A DNA stretch of 64,000 bases from Aphis gossypii (Eukaryota > Arthropoda > Insecta > Hemiptera > Aphididae): contig NC_065531.1 in assembly GCF_020184175.1 (NCBI RefSeq), positions 33,749,213 to 33,813,212 of the forward strand, in the 5' to 3' direction. Positions within the stretch are counted from its first letter, which is position 1; each line of letters starts with the position of its first letter. This document shows positions 47,165-60,959 of the stretch, piece after piece. A program made the translations under genes and the position numbers. Under the pieces are notes generated by a model. It was not told the DNA's origin. It did not search any database and worked only from the letters and a program-made list of their open reading frames with translations.

Positions 47165-50100
47165 TTTGAGGACCAAAAATTATAGGTACCTATTACATAA
47201 ATGTCAAAAACTATTAGGTTTCCTCACTTATGGTATTCATATCTACACTTATTTAAATACGTGGCAGTTGGTAGGTGAGATTATATTATTATGTGTCCAT
47301 ACCAAAAAAAATAATATACTAATTTTAGGTTGTCGTTAAACGTAGTAAATTTATTTCTAATAGGTATTTTTTTAAATAATAAAATTTCAATAATAGTAAA
47401 GCTTCGTTTTGAGTAAGTTGAAAAAGGACTAGTTTGAATACGTTGTAAACAAGATTAAAACACAATCAATCTGTATACTCTTACATCACATTAATACAAT
47501 GACTGTAGTTAGTGATGTTTAAACTAATTTTGTAGATTATTTTGTTTGTAAAACATTGTAAGTCTACTATTGTTTTAGCTTATTAATCTTCGTGTTCTTA
47601 AAAAATATTGTTTATACCTACGTCTGTTTGTATAGTGTACATCACAATCATGTAGAATAAATATGGGATTAATGTAGTGTATTTTGTGGTTAAGCCATAG
47701 TCATGTAATAACTCAACTAGGTATGTAATCCTTTAATGGGATGTTTGTACTTTAATAGTGCAATAAGTATAAATACGGTAATAAAACATAGAATCGTCAA
47801 GATATAGTTGACGATTTTATGTGTCTTATTTTAATTTAAAAATAACGTTAAAAAAATGTGTGTTATCTATGTATGATAACAAATAATTTGTTCATAGATA
47901 AATAAAGATAAACATCGTTGTAACTGACTGTGTAAAATATGAAAAATTAAAATAAAATAAGAATATTTGTATTAGATAAATCAAAAGTGTGTAAAAATTA
48001 TTTAAATTGTATCGAAGAAATGCGTTGATGAAACAACATATCTAAAAATATAAATACTATTATTATATGAAATGAAATGTATATAAGTTTTACTAATTAC
48101 GGTTCTGTAACATGAACGAGCATGTACGAGATGGAAAACATTTAGCTTAATGATCAAAATGTCGTATAATAATGTTTTGAGAATAATAAACGTTACTATA
48201 AATTATTTGTACGCATACTTAAATACAAGAAATTCATTAAAGACTTATTAGTATTTGCGTAATAAAAATTATAAAAAGAGACAATACTAGGAATAGATAG
48301 AAAAAAGTATTAAACAAATAAGTAAAAATAATGTGTATAGGCGGATCATAAAATAAAATTTAGTATAATATAAAGTTTAGATATATTAAACGATGTCAGC
48401 TGCATAGTAAAATACTGTCAATTATATTATTATTATTATTATATTACTGTAATAATTTATTTGGGATTATTTCAGTTACCAGTAGGTACTTAAAGTAATA
48501 ATATACTACTATTAAATATACATTTATAAACCATACCATTTAAACAAACATTTTACCACCCCTATTTAAAATCAAACACTATGGATACAAAAAAAAATTT
48601 AAATAATGATTATAAAACGTCTATAAAGGTTTATAAAAACATTGTTGTATGTAAAGAAAACCAATACAATTTATAGCTATTTCAAATCAGAGATAAAATG
48701 AAAAGTGAAATATCAGAAATCTCGATTTTGTCTATACAACAGTTTGTAGGCAATAATTTATTTGTTATGATTTGTAAAATACAACATTTTTTTTTTTTTT
48801 TTTTTGTAAAGAAAACTAAAAATATTTATAAGCTTGTAAATTTATTGGAATTCGATGTAATTCATAATAACAAGGCAGTACTAAGATATTTTGTATATTA
48901 TTTTTACAATTAAAAATTATCAATTATTACTTTTAAAATATCGATTTATTTCTATATAAACTCTAAAGGAAGTTAAGTACTTTATTATACTAGTAACTAG
49001 TTGAAAATTGTTGTAATAAAGAGGAAAGTATTTAACAATTTATAGAGGCAATGTTTCATAATATCAAGCTTATTAGATACCTCCCTATCTGAACTATGTA
49101 TACATTTTTAATGTAAGAAATAAAATATCTGTTAATTTAGTTTTGATAAAGGTAAATACTTAAATTACTAAAAATCATAGAAAATTCATATTTTAGGAGA
49201 CTCAATTTTACCGTTGTATTAACTGAATTTTGTAACTGAGTCCATATTTGTCAAGCGATATGTTGTATGCATAACTTAAACATTTATACGAACAATGAAT
49301 ATATTAATATAATATTAAACATCATAAACAATTTGAAATATCAGTAAATTATATTATACTTACACATTATATACAGTATAATGTACGAAATGAATAACTT
49401 ACATATATGTAGGTATATAATATACATAAACTCATACAGAGACAAAGCGTTATTACTTTCTGATTCCACTATATAGAATGTTAGACATTGCTGTAGTTCA
49501 GAAATAATAACGCTGTGAATTTTTTTTATTAAAATGTGAGTTAGAACTATATTTTTTACACTGTAAAATATACGTATAAATGATATTTTATAAAGTCTTT
49601 ACGCAAGTAAGACCATCGTTCCATTCGGGATGGTCATAAAAAAAATTAAAACCTATAAAATTTAATAATCGTGCGTTATCGGATGACGGAACACACACGT
49701 CCTGTAGTTAAACTAAACGTCGCGGTTGTGATAATAATATGATTTATATAATGGTATTGGGGTCAATTTAGATGACCTAACCGAGGTCATAAGAATTTAT
49801 TGTAAATCGACAATGTCATCAGACGGAAAACATTATATTATTATAATGCATAATATTTATGCGAGTATCTATGTGATCTAGTGATATCGGTTCGACGAAA
49901 ATAGTCGTCCGCGAATATAATATAGTACCTTCTGCTAGCTAATAAATTATAATATTAAATAGGGCAGTAGCATCAATTTACAGTGCTCTGTGATGATGTA
50001 ATACTGCATAAACGAAAACTATTGTAACACAATCAGATAACTTTTATATACTAACTATTCCATTACAATTGAAATGTAACTTATTATTATTCTAAGTGTC

Positions 50101-51425
50101 TATATTTTTTTAAATATTATAAACTACAAATTAGGTATAATTTTATCAATACTATGTTTAAAAATGTGATTTTTTTTTATTTTAACAATGATCAGCAATA
50201 ATTATTAATAGTTGAAATAATGGAATGGTACCTAGTTAATAAGATTAAAAACAAATTTAAGTGTTTAATACATAGTGAATAAAATGTTATGTTTTTAAAT
50301 CGTAATTAATTATGGATACGACCGGAAAGGTATACTGAAAACTCATATATCAACTATTTATCGGACATCAGTAACAATAATAAATAAGAGTGAAGTGGCT
50401 AGCTAAATGTATGTGCTTTTAAATTACTGTTTGCCAACCAAAAACATTTATTTAGAATTTAGATATTCTTCAAGTTTAATAACAAAACTACTGGTTTGAT
50501 AATATATGAATACAAACCAATGATTATGATAGCAACTAGAAAATTATATCAACTTATCAAAATTGAGTACCATCACAGATTTTGTCATTTTTGACATATT
50601 TCTGTATTTTACTATTTTTATTGAATGTACCTTTACGGTTTTTTAAATGCATAATATGTAATATTTTGCTTATTTTAATTAAAATAACGTATTTAAAGTA
50701 AATTTAATTTAACGAAGTCGTTTTCTTATCTTATCTGACACCTATTGGGACAAGAAGTAATCTGTTCCTGAGTAGGTTTTCGTGAATCATATATTAGTCG
50801 TGTTTGTCGTCGTGATCCGAGTGCGCATAATTTTCATTCAATTTTATTTGTTTATATTGAAAATGCCGAAAATACTACAATAAATGAATCATATAAATAC
50901 AAAAATATAATTTTATGTAAAAATATAAAAAAAAAAAAAAATGAAAATAAAAAACTTTCTTTTAATTGATTTTTTTCATTTTGTAGAATATATTTCTGAA
51001 GTTTTTAGATCATATTATAAATTCATGGCCTAGTAATAATCTTCTAATTGTTTAATTTGTATTCAGGTGTTTGATAAGCCATTTATTTATCCAAAACACA
51101 TGAAATCTCAAACTCTACTAAAAAAAACTAAGCACACATCCCTGATTGTTACATCATTCAGTATTTTTTTTGGACAGATAACAAGTATTGTAATTTTTGT
51201 AGATAATCCTACACGATTTTTGGTCATTCTATTATGAATTGATTAGTACATATTTTAATATTGGTATTAAGAAATGAAATAAATCTATGGCAACGCCAAC
51301 GCGATATAAGCTTTTACGCTAAAAGGCATTGTATACATTATTATAATTTATTTTGGGTATTGCTATATCGTTCAAACATGAAACGCGTAGAATATACTAG
51401 CTGGGACTAAAGCACATGTTTTCAT
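47165..51425. other. AT-rich gene desert
   Basis: No gene recognised. It includes a T19 run (48787-48805), a 7-bp hairpin GACCATC/GATGGTC (49611-49635) and a weakly GC-richer patch at 49660-49930 with no frame of interest. Confidence 0.55.
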
Positions 51426-51429
51426 TATT

Positions 51430-52260
51430 GTTATTATTATAACCATCACAGATATAGCCGCACTCAGCGTGTACTCGCGTAAGCCCGATGCCGTGGTACT
51501 AGTTGACTATTCACAAAATATAACTAATAACAATATACATACATATTATATTATATTTATTCATGGGCGCGTGCGTGGGTGTATGTGTGTGTGCGTGGGT
51601 GTATGTGTGTAATGTGTACACGTATACGATAAAAGCGCTATGTGGTGGGAGGTGTTTTTGTGATTATTATTTTCCGGTCGTATTTTTCGGCAGAGAAAAC
51701 AAGCATAATGAAATAATCGGTCGGTAAAACCACAAAGGCAGGTAAAAACGAAGTTGAGCGTGTCGCTGCGGCGGCATATATGTGAGACACGGCGGCCGGG
51801 CCGCACCCCCTCCGGTGAAAATTCGTGTCCCGGAAACAATCTCTTTTCGCCCTGCTGGCTGTACTCACTACCGACAGACACCGCCGCAGAGATATTATTC
51901 GCCGCCCGCGAGTCTTATGATTATTATTTTTTCTTACGGATTTCCATCGGTTTTGTGTGAGCGCGAGCATATATTATTTCCCGCGCGTACAATATCATAT
52001 ACTTACATAATACGTGCTCTGGACTGGAAAACGGACCACCGCCGCCACGTAAATATTGTCACAACGCGATTTACCCTTTCCGTACACATACACGCCCCGT
52101 CCCAAAGAAAACCGGTCTTTCATTTTTCTCCGGTCCCCGGTGGCTAATCACTCCCTAAATCCCCCCGTGGGCACCGGTGGTTATATATTATGGTAGGTAC
52201 GAAAACGAAAAACAGGATTAGCAGCCCCCCCCGCTGACGCACGGGGACCAATCGCTGCCG
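51430..52260. promoter_or_regulatory. GC/CpG-rich island 11
   Basis: A strongly GC-rich block (core 51780-52175) with open frames on both strands at once: an ATG-started 110-codon frame on the - strand (51970-51638) and up to 121 codons on the + strand (51782-52147). None has a recognisable domain. It resembles a CpG-rich promoter or enhancer. It includes a 20-bp tandem duplication (51571-51610) and a C-run (52224-52232). Confidence 0.35.
51571..51610. repeat. Perfect 20-bp tandem duplication
   Basis: GTGCGTGGGTGTATGTGTGT occurs twice back to back without a mismatch. It is recent or length-variable GT-rich DNA at the edge of the island. Confidence 0.85.
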
Positions 52261-53895
52261 TACGTTATTATGTATATAGTTATTGTTGTTATTGTTATGT
52301 ATATCATAGGAACGCACATAATGTGCCCGTACGACTTATTGTGTTTACATGTTTTGATTCTCCGTCTCGCACTGACATCTCAATAAATATTGATGTAGCC
52401 AAAAATTTTGACGCGAAACGTTTTAAGAAAATATTATTGCTATAACAAACTCAAATAATGTAAAAATAAAACAGCGCAATTTAGAATATTATTATAAACA
52501 TTATTTTATTTCATCGCTTCACATGTCATTAATTATAAACATTTTTCAAGGTTTGATTGCTACAGTTTTTTTTTTTTTTTTTTTAATTAGATTTTATTGA
52601 ACTGATCAAAGCTAATTTATTATTATCTTAACATTTTGATGTATAAAATAGTATGCTTTTCGTTCTTGAGTATTTAATGATTATTAATTTATATTAACAT
52701 AACGTTTTTATAAATAAAAATTGATTATTTTTTGATACATATATATTATTACTATTATTATTATTATACATCCAGACACTTTTTATGAAAATACAATTTT
52801 CTTTAGAATACATTATGAAATATAATATTACGAATAAAAATATTTAATTTCTAACAATATGATATGCATAAAAATTTTAAAAATTGAATTTGTTTGCAAA
52901 TTGATAGTGTTATAAGTATATATTATTCAATATTATATCTCGAGTACCTACCTATATAAATTATGATTAGATTATCAAGGAGATCACATTATACTTATTT
53001 TGGTCACCGCTGTTGATAGGGACTGAGAAGTGCTTAACGATTTTAATGAATAATAAACGAACTGAATTATTCAATAGCAAAACCGACACCCTTAGTGAGT
53101 GGTGAGCTATAAAACAAAAAGAACCGTAGTGACAGGGGGAATAAGAGACGCGACTCGATTGCTGTGGGTATAATATATTTACGTATATAGTAATATCGTA
53201 GTATGATCGATAATGAAAACACAAAGCATATTTGGAGTTTTAATAATAAATTATTCGTTTAGTTCGTGGTATCTTAATATCGGTCCTTGCAGCAAGGGGG
53301 AAAAATCGCGGTATAAGTGTTTAATGTTAATGCACCATAGTGTTAAGTAATATTATATTATGAATCAGTATGTATGAGCATATTATAATATTAAATAGGT
53401 ACTATATTATATCAGTGTTAAAAATTTAAAATACTTATTTTTTTTTTTTTTTTTTTTTTTAATCACTAAAAACAGTAACAGTTAAAAAAATAATAATTGT
53501 TACACATTTATAACATTTCTTTATTACAATTTAAAAACCAGAACTATGGTCCTTTATTATTATACTTTTCTCAATATTGAAATCTCCTAACAGATTTTTG
53601 AGTAAAATAATTTAATATGACTCAAATTATTGTATCGAAGTATGCTATTACTTGTGAACTGCAACATAATATCAGTACCTAAGTCAATGTTGAGTATTTT
53701 TTCATTCGAATTATAAATTGAAAAAAATGAGAACTTTCGCTCTTGATTAGAAAAAGTTACGAGATTCGTCATCGTGGGTTTTAATAACAGGTCAACGCTA
53801 ATATACATTATAATATATACTATAAGAAACGTGGCTGAAACGAATTGAACATTTATATAATATAATATGCGTATTTACCGTGTATATATATATAT
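52261..53895. other. AT-rich intergenic DNA
   Basis: No gene recognised; T-runs at 52566-52584 and 53438-53460. Confidence 0.55.
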
Positions 53896-53899
53896 ACTT

Positions 53900-54835
53900 A
53901 GACGATTATCGCTGTTAAAGCCGAACATTGCTATGATATAAAGAACAAACCGAAAACCTCTGCAAAACACCGGTATTTGGTTAATCGCTCAAACTATATT
54001 GTGCGTGCATATTGTGTGTCTTTATGAAATTGCGGTCGCATTAGGAAAACGAGTTTAAGAAAAAACGAGTAAAAAAAAATGTCAACCACATAGTCGCACC
54101 CGATCATCGGCATCCTGTATACCTCATATTGTAGGGTACCTTTATGGTTGTACACGATAGAAGTACAGAATTATACGTTTAAGTGGTCGTGTCAGTGGAT
54201 ATATATATATGCACATAGCTACCTACTCGTCGAGTTTGGCGACTATACAGTGCGTGACGACCGCTTAACCATATAATATTATAACATAATACCTACTATG
54301 ACATTTTTTTTTTATTATTATTATCATACAAGTGGTTTCGCGACACACGCTGATATTTCGGCAAGAGCGTCGTGTATGATACAGGTAATACCCATGTAGT
54401 GCCCATAAGTACTTGCGCACTCTCTGTATTTCTGTCTATACCGCGAACACGCACTATTCAAGTCTTCTGCTCTCGTCCGTTATTTTCGTGTATTTCTTTC
54501 ACCGGTCGTTCGTACCCCCTCGGTACAAGTTATGCCCCAGGTAGGTGGGTAGGTACTGGCTTTAAGTGCCTGCACCGTACACGTTTAATTGGTGGTTTTA
54601 ACTCGTCCCGCGCCCCACGCCATTGTGTTTATAATATTATCATTATTGAACGGGAGAGCCGAAACCACTCGCCTGTAGACGTAGTCGCGTATGACAGCTC
54701 ACGTCATCGTTTCGTGATTGTAACCGTGACCCCGTGCGGATTTTTCGAGTAGTGCGTTTTGTTCTCGAACCGCGGCTGTGGCAGCTGCGACATTCCACGG
54801 GCACATGCGAAATCACTAGAAAAATTTTGCTCGGT
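53900..54835. promoter_or_regulatory. GC/CpG-rich island 12
   Basis: GC-richer block with a + frame open from 54372 to 54752 (126 codons), which begins with GTG, not ATG. The segment 54410-54540 ends at a near-consensus splice donor, CCCCAG|GTAGGT (GT at 54541-54542), as a short first exon might. No protein family recognised. Candidate promoter plus non-coding first exon, or a regulatory island. Confidence 0.3.
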
Positions 54836-57800
54836 TTTTATTCTTTTTACCATATATATATATATATTTTTTTTAAATCGTTGTGTGTATTTTTTTCTCA
54901 ATACTGCTTGTATATCATACATCACTTAACCCGCATTTATATAATCGTATAATCCGAAGAATTCAGCTCAACGAATAACGATGAATGACTACCACGATTA
55001 TTATAACATGCATCACAATAATATTTATTATTCGTTTCTATAATCATAACAAAATAATATTATATGTACGCTCTATTATAATAGCAAATTATGATAATAC
55101 TGATTCGAAGCGACTGGCAAGAGATCCCATAATATTTTTATTTTTATTTCTGCTCTCTCGTAGACCTTCAAAAATCTTTGAAAGTCTTTAGAATTAAGTA
55201 AAAAAAACATCAATGTTACTGAAATGAAAACTAAAAATGTATCTATAATCACACAATATGTTTAATAAGTACAATATAGTTTTATCAACAACAACAAAAA
55301 AATGAATAAAAAAACGTACCTACACGATTTACTATTTTTACAATATACTACAATACTACATACACTGTATTATAATTTAGAAGGTAAATAAAATAGCAAT
55401 GGTAACCTGAATACAATACTATAATACTATATACGTATTAAGAATCAAATATTACATTTGGGATGAAAATTAATAAATATGCAATTGGCCAATAGGCAGA
55501 TATAGTAATTTTACACTACAATTAGTTAAGTAAATCGGTTATTTTCAAAATAAATGTTTGTTTCGTAAATTTTTATACTCAAAACCTTGTGTATTATTTT
55601 TATAATGATAAAACACAATGATACTTTTCATTACATTAAAAATAAGAAGGGAACTTGCCCTGTTATAAGATAAGTTTTTAGATACCTCATTAATGAACAA
55701 ATCATTAAAAAGGATGTTTTAAATTCGAATTCCATGCTAAACTATTTCATACAAAAACCATGCTTATTAGAAACAGTGTATCAGCCATTACTTATAAGAT
55801 TCGTTTATATTTTATTTATATTATTAGCAATTTTTCTATAAATAATACATTAATACGATTGACTAAACTTATTTTAATTAAACAATTATATACAAATATA
55901 AGAATACCTTATAAGGAACATTGTGTTAAACTTTCTAACAATTTGGTTTAGAAAAAAAACTATCAACATTTGAAAATGAAAACAAAAACAATTAAAAAAT
56001 ATCATGCCACAAATAAATAACTCAAAAAAAGTTAAAACATTTTAAATAATACAACACGTGTATGAAATGCAAATAATATAAAAGTTTGGTTAAAATTTTA
56101 AGTCCTTATGATGATTTTTTTTTTTTTAACTACAAAATATAAGAACAAAACTGAAAATAGTTATATCCAAACACTAGTAATGTGTAAATATTTCTGTTTT
56201 TCCAATATTTTGGAAATAATCTGACATCAGAAACATGAAATACGCATTCACCATTGCATAACTAATACATTTATCCTTCGGATTAGAATCTAAAATGTGT
56301 TTTATCATTTATTTATTTATTTTTTAAATATTATTCTATAAATCTTAAAGTATCTTTCAATATTAACGGGAAAGATTTCAAGTATTATAAATTACCATAA
56401 AATGTTATCAATGCATTGTGATTTGTGAATATATGATTGATTATAATTTAATCAACTGTAAAATAAAATCAGTCACTTAAAATTAACTTCTCTTACTACC
56501 TAGTTAAAAAACAAGTCTAGGTGTATTTATATTTTAAGTTGCATAGTTATTATGAATAATTCCACAAAATCACTTGGAATGTAAGATTTTCGATAGTCAT
56601 AGACCATAGTCATGTCACCTAGTTAGTTAAGGGTTAAGTACTAACTGCTGAGACATATTAATATAATGTAGGTAGTGCATTATAATGCGAACACTTTTAA
56701 GATCCACAATAGTTGTATACAACGCAATAATGTATGCTTAATTATTATACTAGAAATATATTAGATCGTATGTTGTTAAACCTATCGAATAATGTTTTAC
56801 ATAACAATAATAATATGTTTTTTATTATGAATACTGATTTTGCGTGCATAGCGGCAACGCCATCTGTAAATATATTAGTTCAATGTGTTATGTTATCTCG
56901 AGACCATATTTTGTACATAGGTAGCGCTATAAGTTTCGGAAAAACATTTTAATAGCAAATATTATTATTATTAATGACGTAACAATTTCACTTGTGAGTT
57001 TTTACTCGAATACAAATTGTACACCTATCATATTTTCAGAAAATACTAATTATTGAGAATACGATATTATCGTTATAATATGATACGTTATTAAATAAAA
57101 ACAAGTTAAACATTTTGAGCATTTAAGTCATAAAACAAAATAAATTATTTTCTTATTTACAAACTTTTATCTTAAAGTCGTTTTAAAATTGTTTTCAGGG
57201 TTTCATACAAAAATATTTAATTTTGGTTATAGTTTACCTATCTGGTTTTAATATTTTCTGTTACTTACCTATGATACATAAATTATATAACAGTTTTTAT
57301 TACCATTTTTCAATTGTGCCGTTTATAAATAAAACAACTTTTAGTTATTTTATATTTAATTGTTTTAAATATAATTAGATACCTAGTTACTTACAAATTG
57401 TTACAAGTATATTTGTATTGAACTGTATATTTCCATACTAATTGATAATTCTTATTACTAAATCTAAAATAGAAATATTCATATTTTATTCGTTAATGTA
57501 TTATTATTTATTACAATAGATAATTAATGTAAAATATATTATACTAAATGTTAAGCAATTTAAAGGTTGTTGAAGAAAAATATAACAAGTTATTACCACT
57601 ATTGATTATTAATCTACTAACATTAATATTAAATCAAATCAATGGGAATAAATCACGACGAAATAATTTCAAATAATAATAATTTTAATTATTATAGAAA
57701 TTTGTATCCAACATTTTTATAAAACTATTTTTGAATTCTATAGTATTTTTTCTAAAAACTCATAATTTAATTAACTATTGTAACAGCAATATTATAATTA

Positions 57801-58465
57801 ATAATATGTTGCTGTATTACTTAAAAAGAGGGCATGGGTTCTGAAAGGGTTAAGTTTAGATTTAAAATAATAATATTTATTAGGTAAATTTGTATGCATA
57901 TTATGTAATGAGAAATTTGGGTCTGTTCGGGAAATTTGAAACATGAATATAATCAAAAATTATGTTTTATTATATTTATTGTTTCTGCTAATTAAAATAT
58001 AATAATAATAAGAAAAAACAACAAAATTAATATATTTATGTACTTTTACATAGTAAACATTTTTATTTTTTCTAGAGGAAGTTTATATTTTTAATCTATG
58101 TACTGTACTACTGTAGTAATATTTGGCTTAAAATATTAAAACTTATAGTTAGGTGAATACATTATATTATTCATTAAATATATAATATATTTTTTTTTTT
58201 ATCAAGTACCTTATAGTATACCTTATTGTATACCTATACAGTCACAATGACACATAATTTGTTATTTTAAATTTAATCTTTCTAACATTTTTTTTTCTTA
58301 TGAGAAACAAGAATTTGTAAGTGTGAGGTTTGTATCTTGGACAAGGAGTCATTGGAGGTGATTGAAAAAAATAATATCAAGATCAAAAATATTCTGAGAA
58401 TAAATTAATAGTTAGTAAAAAAAAAAAAACAGTATACATTTTAGTTAATTAATTGGCAATAAGTT
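54836..58465. other. AT-rich gene desert
   Basis: No gene recognised. The 72-codon frame at 56734-56952 ends in a GC-richer part (GCGGCAACGCCATCTGT, GGTAGCGC) that resembles interspersed-repeat sequence rather than a gene. Confidence 0.5.
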
Positions 58466-58469
58466 ATTG

Positions 58470-58735
58470 GATCAAGTCAACTGTACCTGCGAAGCACATA
58501 ATAATTGTAGGCCCAGCTTAATCATATTAATCGTGTTGAGTACGCGCTTGGTCGCATGCCATTTCTTCACACCAGTTGGTTTATTGTGTGAAGTGGTGTA
58601 AGTAGTTATATTATCAGTGATCAATGGCCGGATATATACTGTTGAGCTACATTGGAGATTACCAATAATACGTGTGCATCCAAACTTAACGCAGGGACAT
58701 TGAATAACGAGGTGCCTCGTTTTGTATTAACATAA
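58470..58735. repeat. GC-richer block with two small hairpins, possible old element
   Basis: Balanced composition unlike its flanks. It contains the inverted repeats CTTCACAC/GTGTGAAG (58566-58594, approximate) and AACGAGG/CCTCGTT with a 2-base loop (58706-58721). No open frame or known family seen. It could be a fragment of a non-autonomous transposon. Confidence 0.25.
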
Positions 58736-58739
58736 TATA

Positions 58740-60585
58740 GAAATATATATTCAGGAAAAGTGTTCATTTTTTGTATTATTCACGATGACAAATAAATTTG
58801 GACAATGTGAAAATTATCATTTTAAAACTTGAATATTTTTATAACAATATGCCAGCAACGAAGTATATTATTATGAAATAACGGATAAACTTTGAAAGTT
58901 GAGCTGTATTGTATTATAATAATATAGTGGAAATTATTCAATTTGGGCAGATTAGGATTTCATTGCTATTAATGAAAACTTTACTATGAGTAAGACACAC
59001 AAGTATAGTAAGTAGTTGCACAAGTTTCGGTGACTTTGAAACTCTAATAGCCATAATAGTGGTTCGTGTATAATTAAATACATTATATTATTATTATTTG
59101 CTAATTTTAATAGTAATTATAGTAGTTCATAAAAAATAAATTAAAATAACAATTTGGTTGGTTGTACGTATTGCTTGTAATAATATTTTGTATAAAATGT
59201 TTAATAAAATTTTGTTTATCTGGTTTAATTGCAATATTACAGCTTTTGCCTTTTTAGTGTTCATTTTAGTAGTCGCAATAGTGGTTCGTGTAAAAATAAT
59301 ATTAGTCCGTGCTACCAGAGGCTATATAATATTTATTATATATATTATATACACAAAAAATATATTAGGTATTCTTATATCTAATACCACTTTTAATTTG
59401 TGTTTTTATTAAAATAAAATACAACCTTCTTAATAAAATGTTGATAATTTTAATGTTTTCTCTCTATTTTACCTTTTTTATTTGTACACATTTTAGAATT
59501 TTTATTACTATTGAAATAGAACACTTTTTTTTACAATTTTCGATTTCTTACTTTGCCAGCAACATAAATATTAGTTTATACTCGTATTGTATACATGTAG
59601 GTACCTAATGGTCCATTGAGTATGTATATTATATATATATACTTTATACGCACATATTGCAGGTACAAGATTATATACTACCGACTTCAAAACTCTAAAG
59701 TATATATTATTCACAAAAGTACAGCAAACTTTAAAGCCTATGATCAATACACATTTTGTAAAAATAACCTCCAACAATTCTCCGTAAGCACTATTACGCG
59801 ACACATTTCGAGACTCAGTAAGACAATATTTGTATTAAAAACACTCACAATTCAAAAACTTGTCAATATTCTATCGGAAGTGTCAAAGTAAAAATGTAGT
59901 TTAAAGTTTTAAATGTCGACAGAAATAGCATAATAAAAAACAACAATTATAATATAATTTTCAATTTAACGAAAGAATATAAACGGAAAATTCAAATTTA
60001 TTATTGGAAGACTTATTTAATAAAGAAAAATAATTATTTTTTCTATAAATATACTTCTGAATGAACAACAAGTTTTTGTATTTATTATTTTCAGTGTAAA
60101 AATATAAAAATCAGTTTTAATTATTTTTCTTTATTCTTTTGAGTTTGTGTCCAATTCTATTGCTACCTAATGTAATTTATTAAAATTAATATAATATTTA
60201 TTTATTATTATAATAATCATAATAAAAGTTTTTGTTACTTCCAATAAATTAGACTTTTCAACTATTTAATAAGGTTAAATAAAGCTGAATTATATTATGA
60301 TATATTAATTATTTTAGATTGTGAGTAGAGCGATAAATGCTAATAATCAAATTACAATGGTGTGTATGTTTTTTAGTTTCTGTAACATAATTTTAAAATA
60401 GTATAAATACTTTGATTTTAAGCTTTTTTGCGTGATTTCTGGTAGTGTATTGATTTGAGTTGATGCAATAGGAGCGGAAGGGTAAAAAAATTCTACTATA
60501 CTTTTCTTAATAATTGGGATGAAAAAAAAAACAATCAGGGAAAAAATTGTGAATTTTTATGTTAAACAAGTTTTTGCAGAAAAAT
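58740..60585. other. AT-rich intergenic DNA with a local duplicated phrase
   Basis: The 16-base word AATAGTGGTTCGTGTA occurs at 59055-59070 and again at 59277-59292, with a weaker third copy (TATAGTAGTTCATAAA) near 59117. No gene: the open frames at 59158-59412 and 59571-59891 are Ile/Tyr-rich background. Confidence 0.4.
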
Positions 60586-60589
60586 TGAT

Positions 60590-60710
60590 TTTTTTATTCT
60601 GTCACAATTTATTCAAAAACAAATAGCTGTAAAAATTTGAAATTTTCATCAAGTGTTTGTATCATCAAAAACTCATAAAAATTCTTCTTTTGGTATTTAA
60701 GATTTGAAAA
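60590..60710 (-). repeat. Dispersed AT-rich repeat, copy C
   Basis: On the - strand it reads CACTTGATGAAAATTTCAAA followed by TTTTTACAGCTATTTGTTTTTGAATAA. This aligns with copy A (ATGAAAATTTCAAGTAT) and, more weakly, copy B. Diverged and AT-rich. Confidence 0.4.
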
Positions 60711-60959
60711 CGTAATACATACAAGATTTTCTATCTCTGATAACAAAAAAAAATAATAATATTCTACATGATGTCAGATTATTTTTTTTATCCCTATATA
60801 TATATAGTTGAAATGTTGATGACATTGAATATTCACCAAAACAATAAATGAAAACTGCTTTCATGCAATAGGTAACACTAGTGTTAAGTACACACATAAA
60901 CTTAGATTTTTTTAATTTAAATCCAAATTATAACAATGAAAACTATTATTCAACAAAAT

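Noticed and set aside
54372..54752. 126-codon + frame
   Set aside because: Begins at GTG; no ATG at the head and no domain. Kept only as an island with a donor site.
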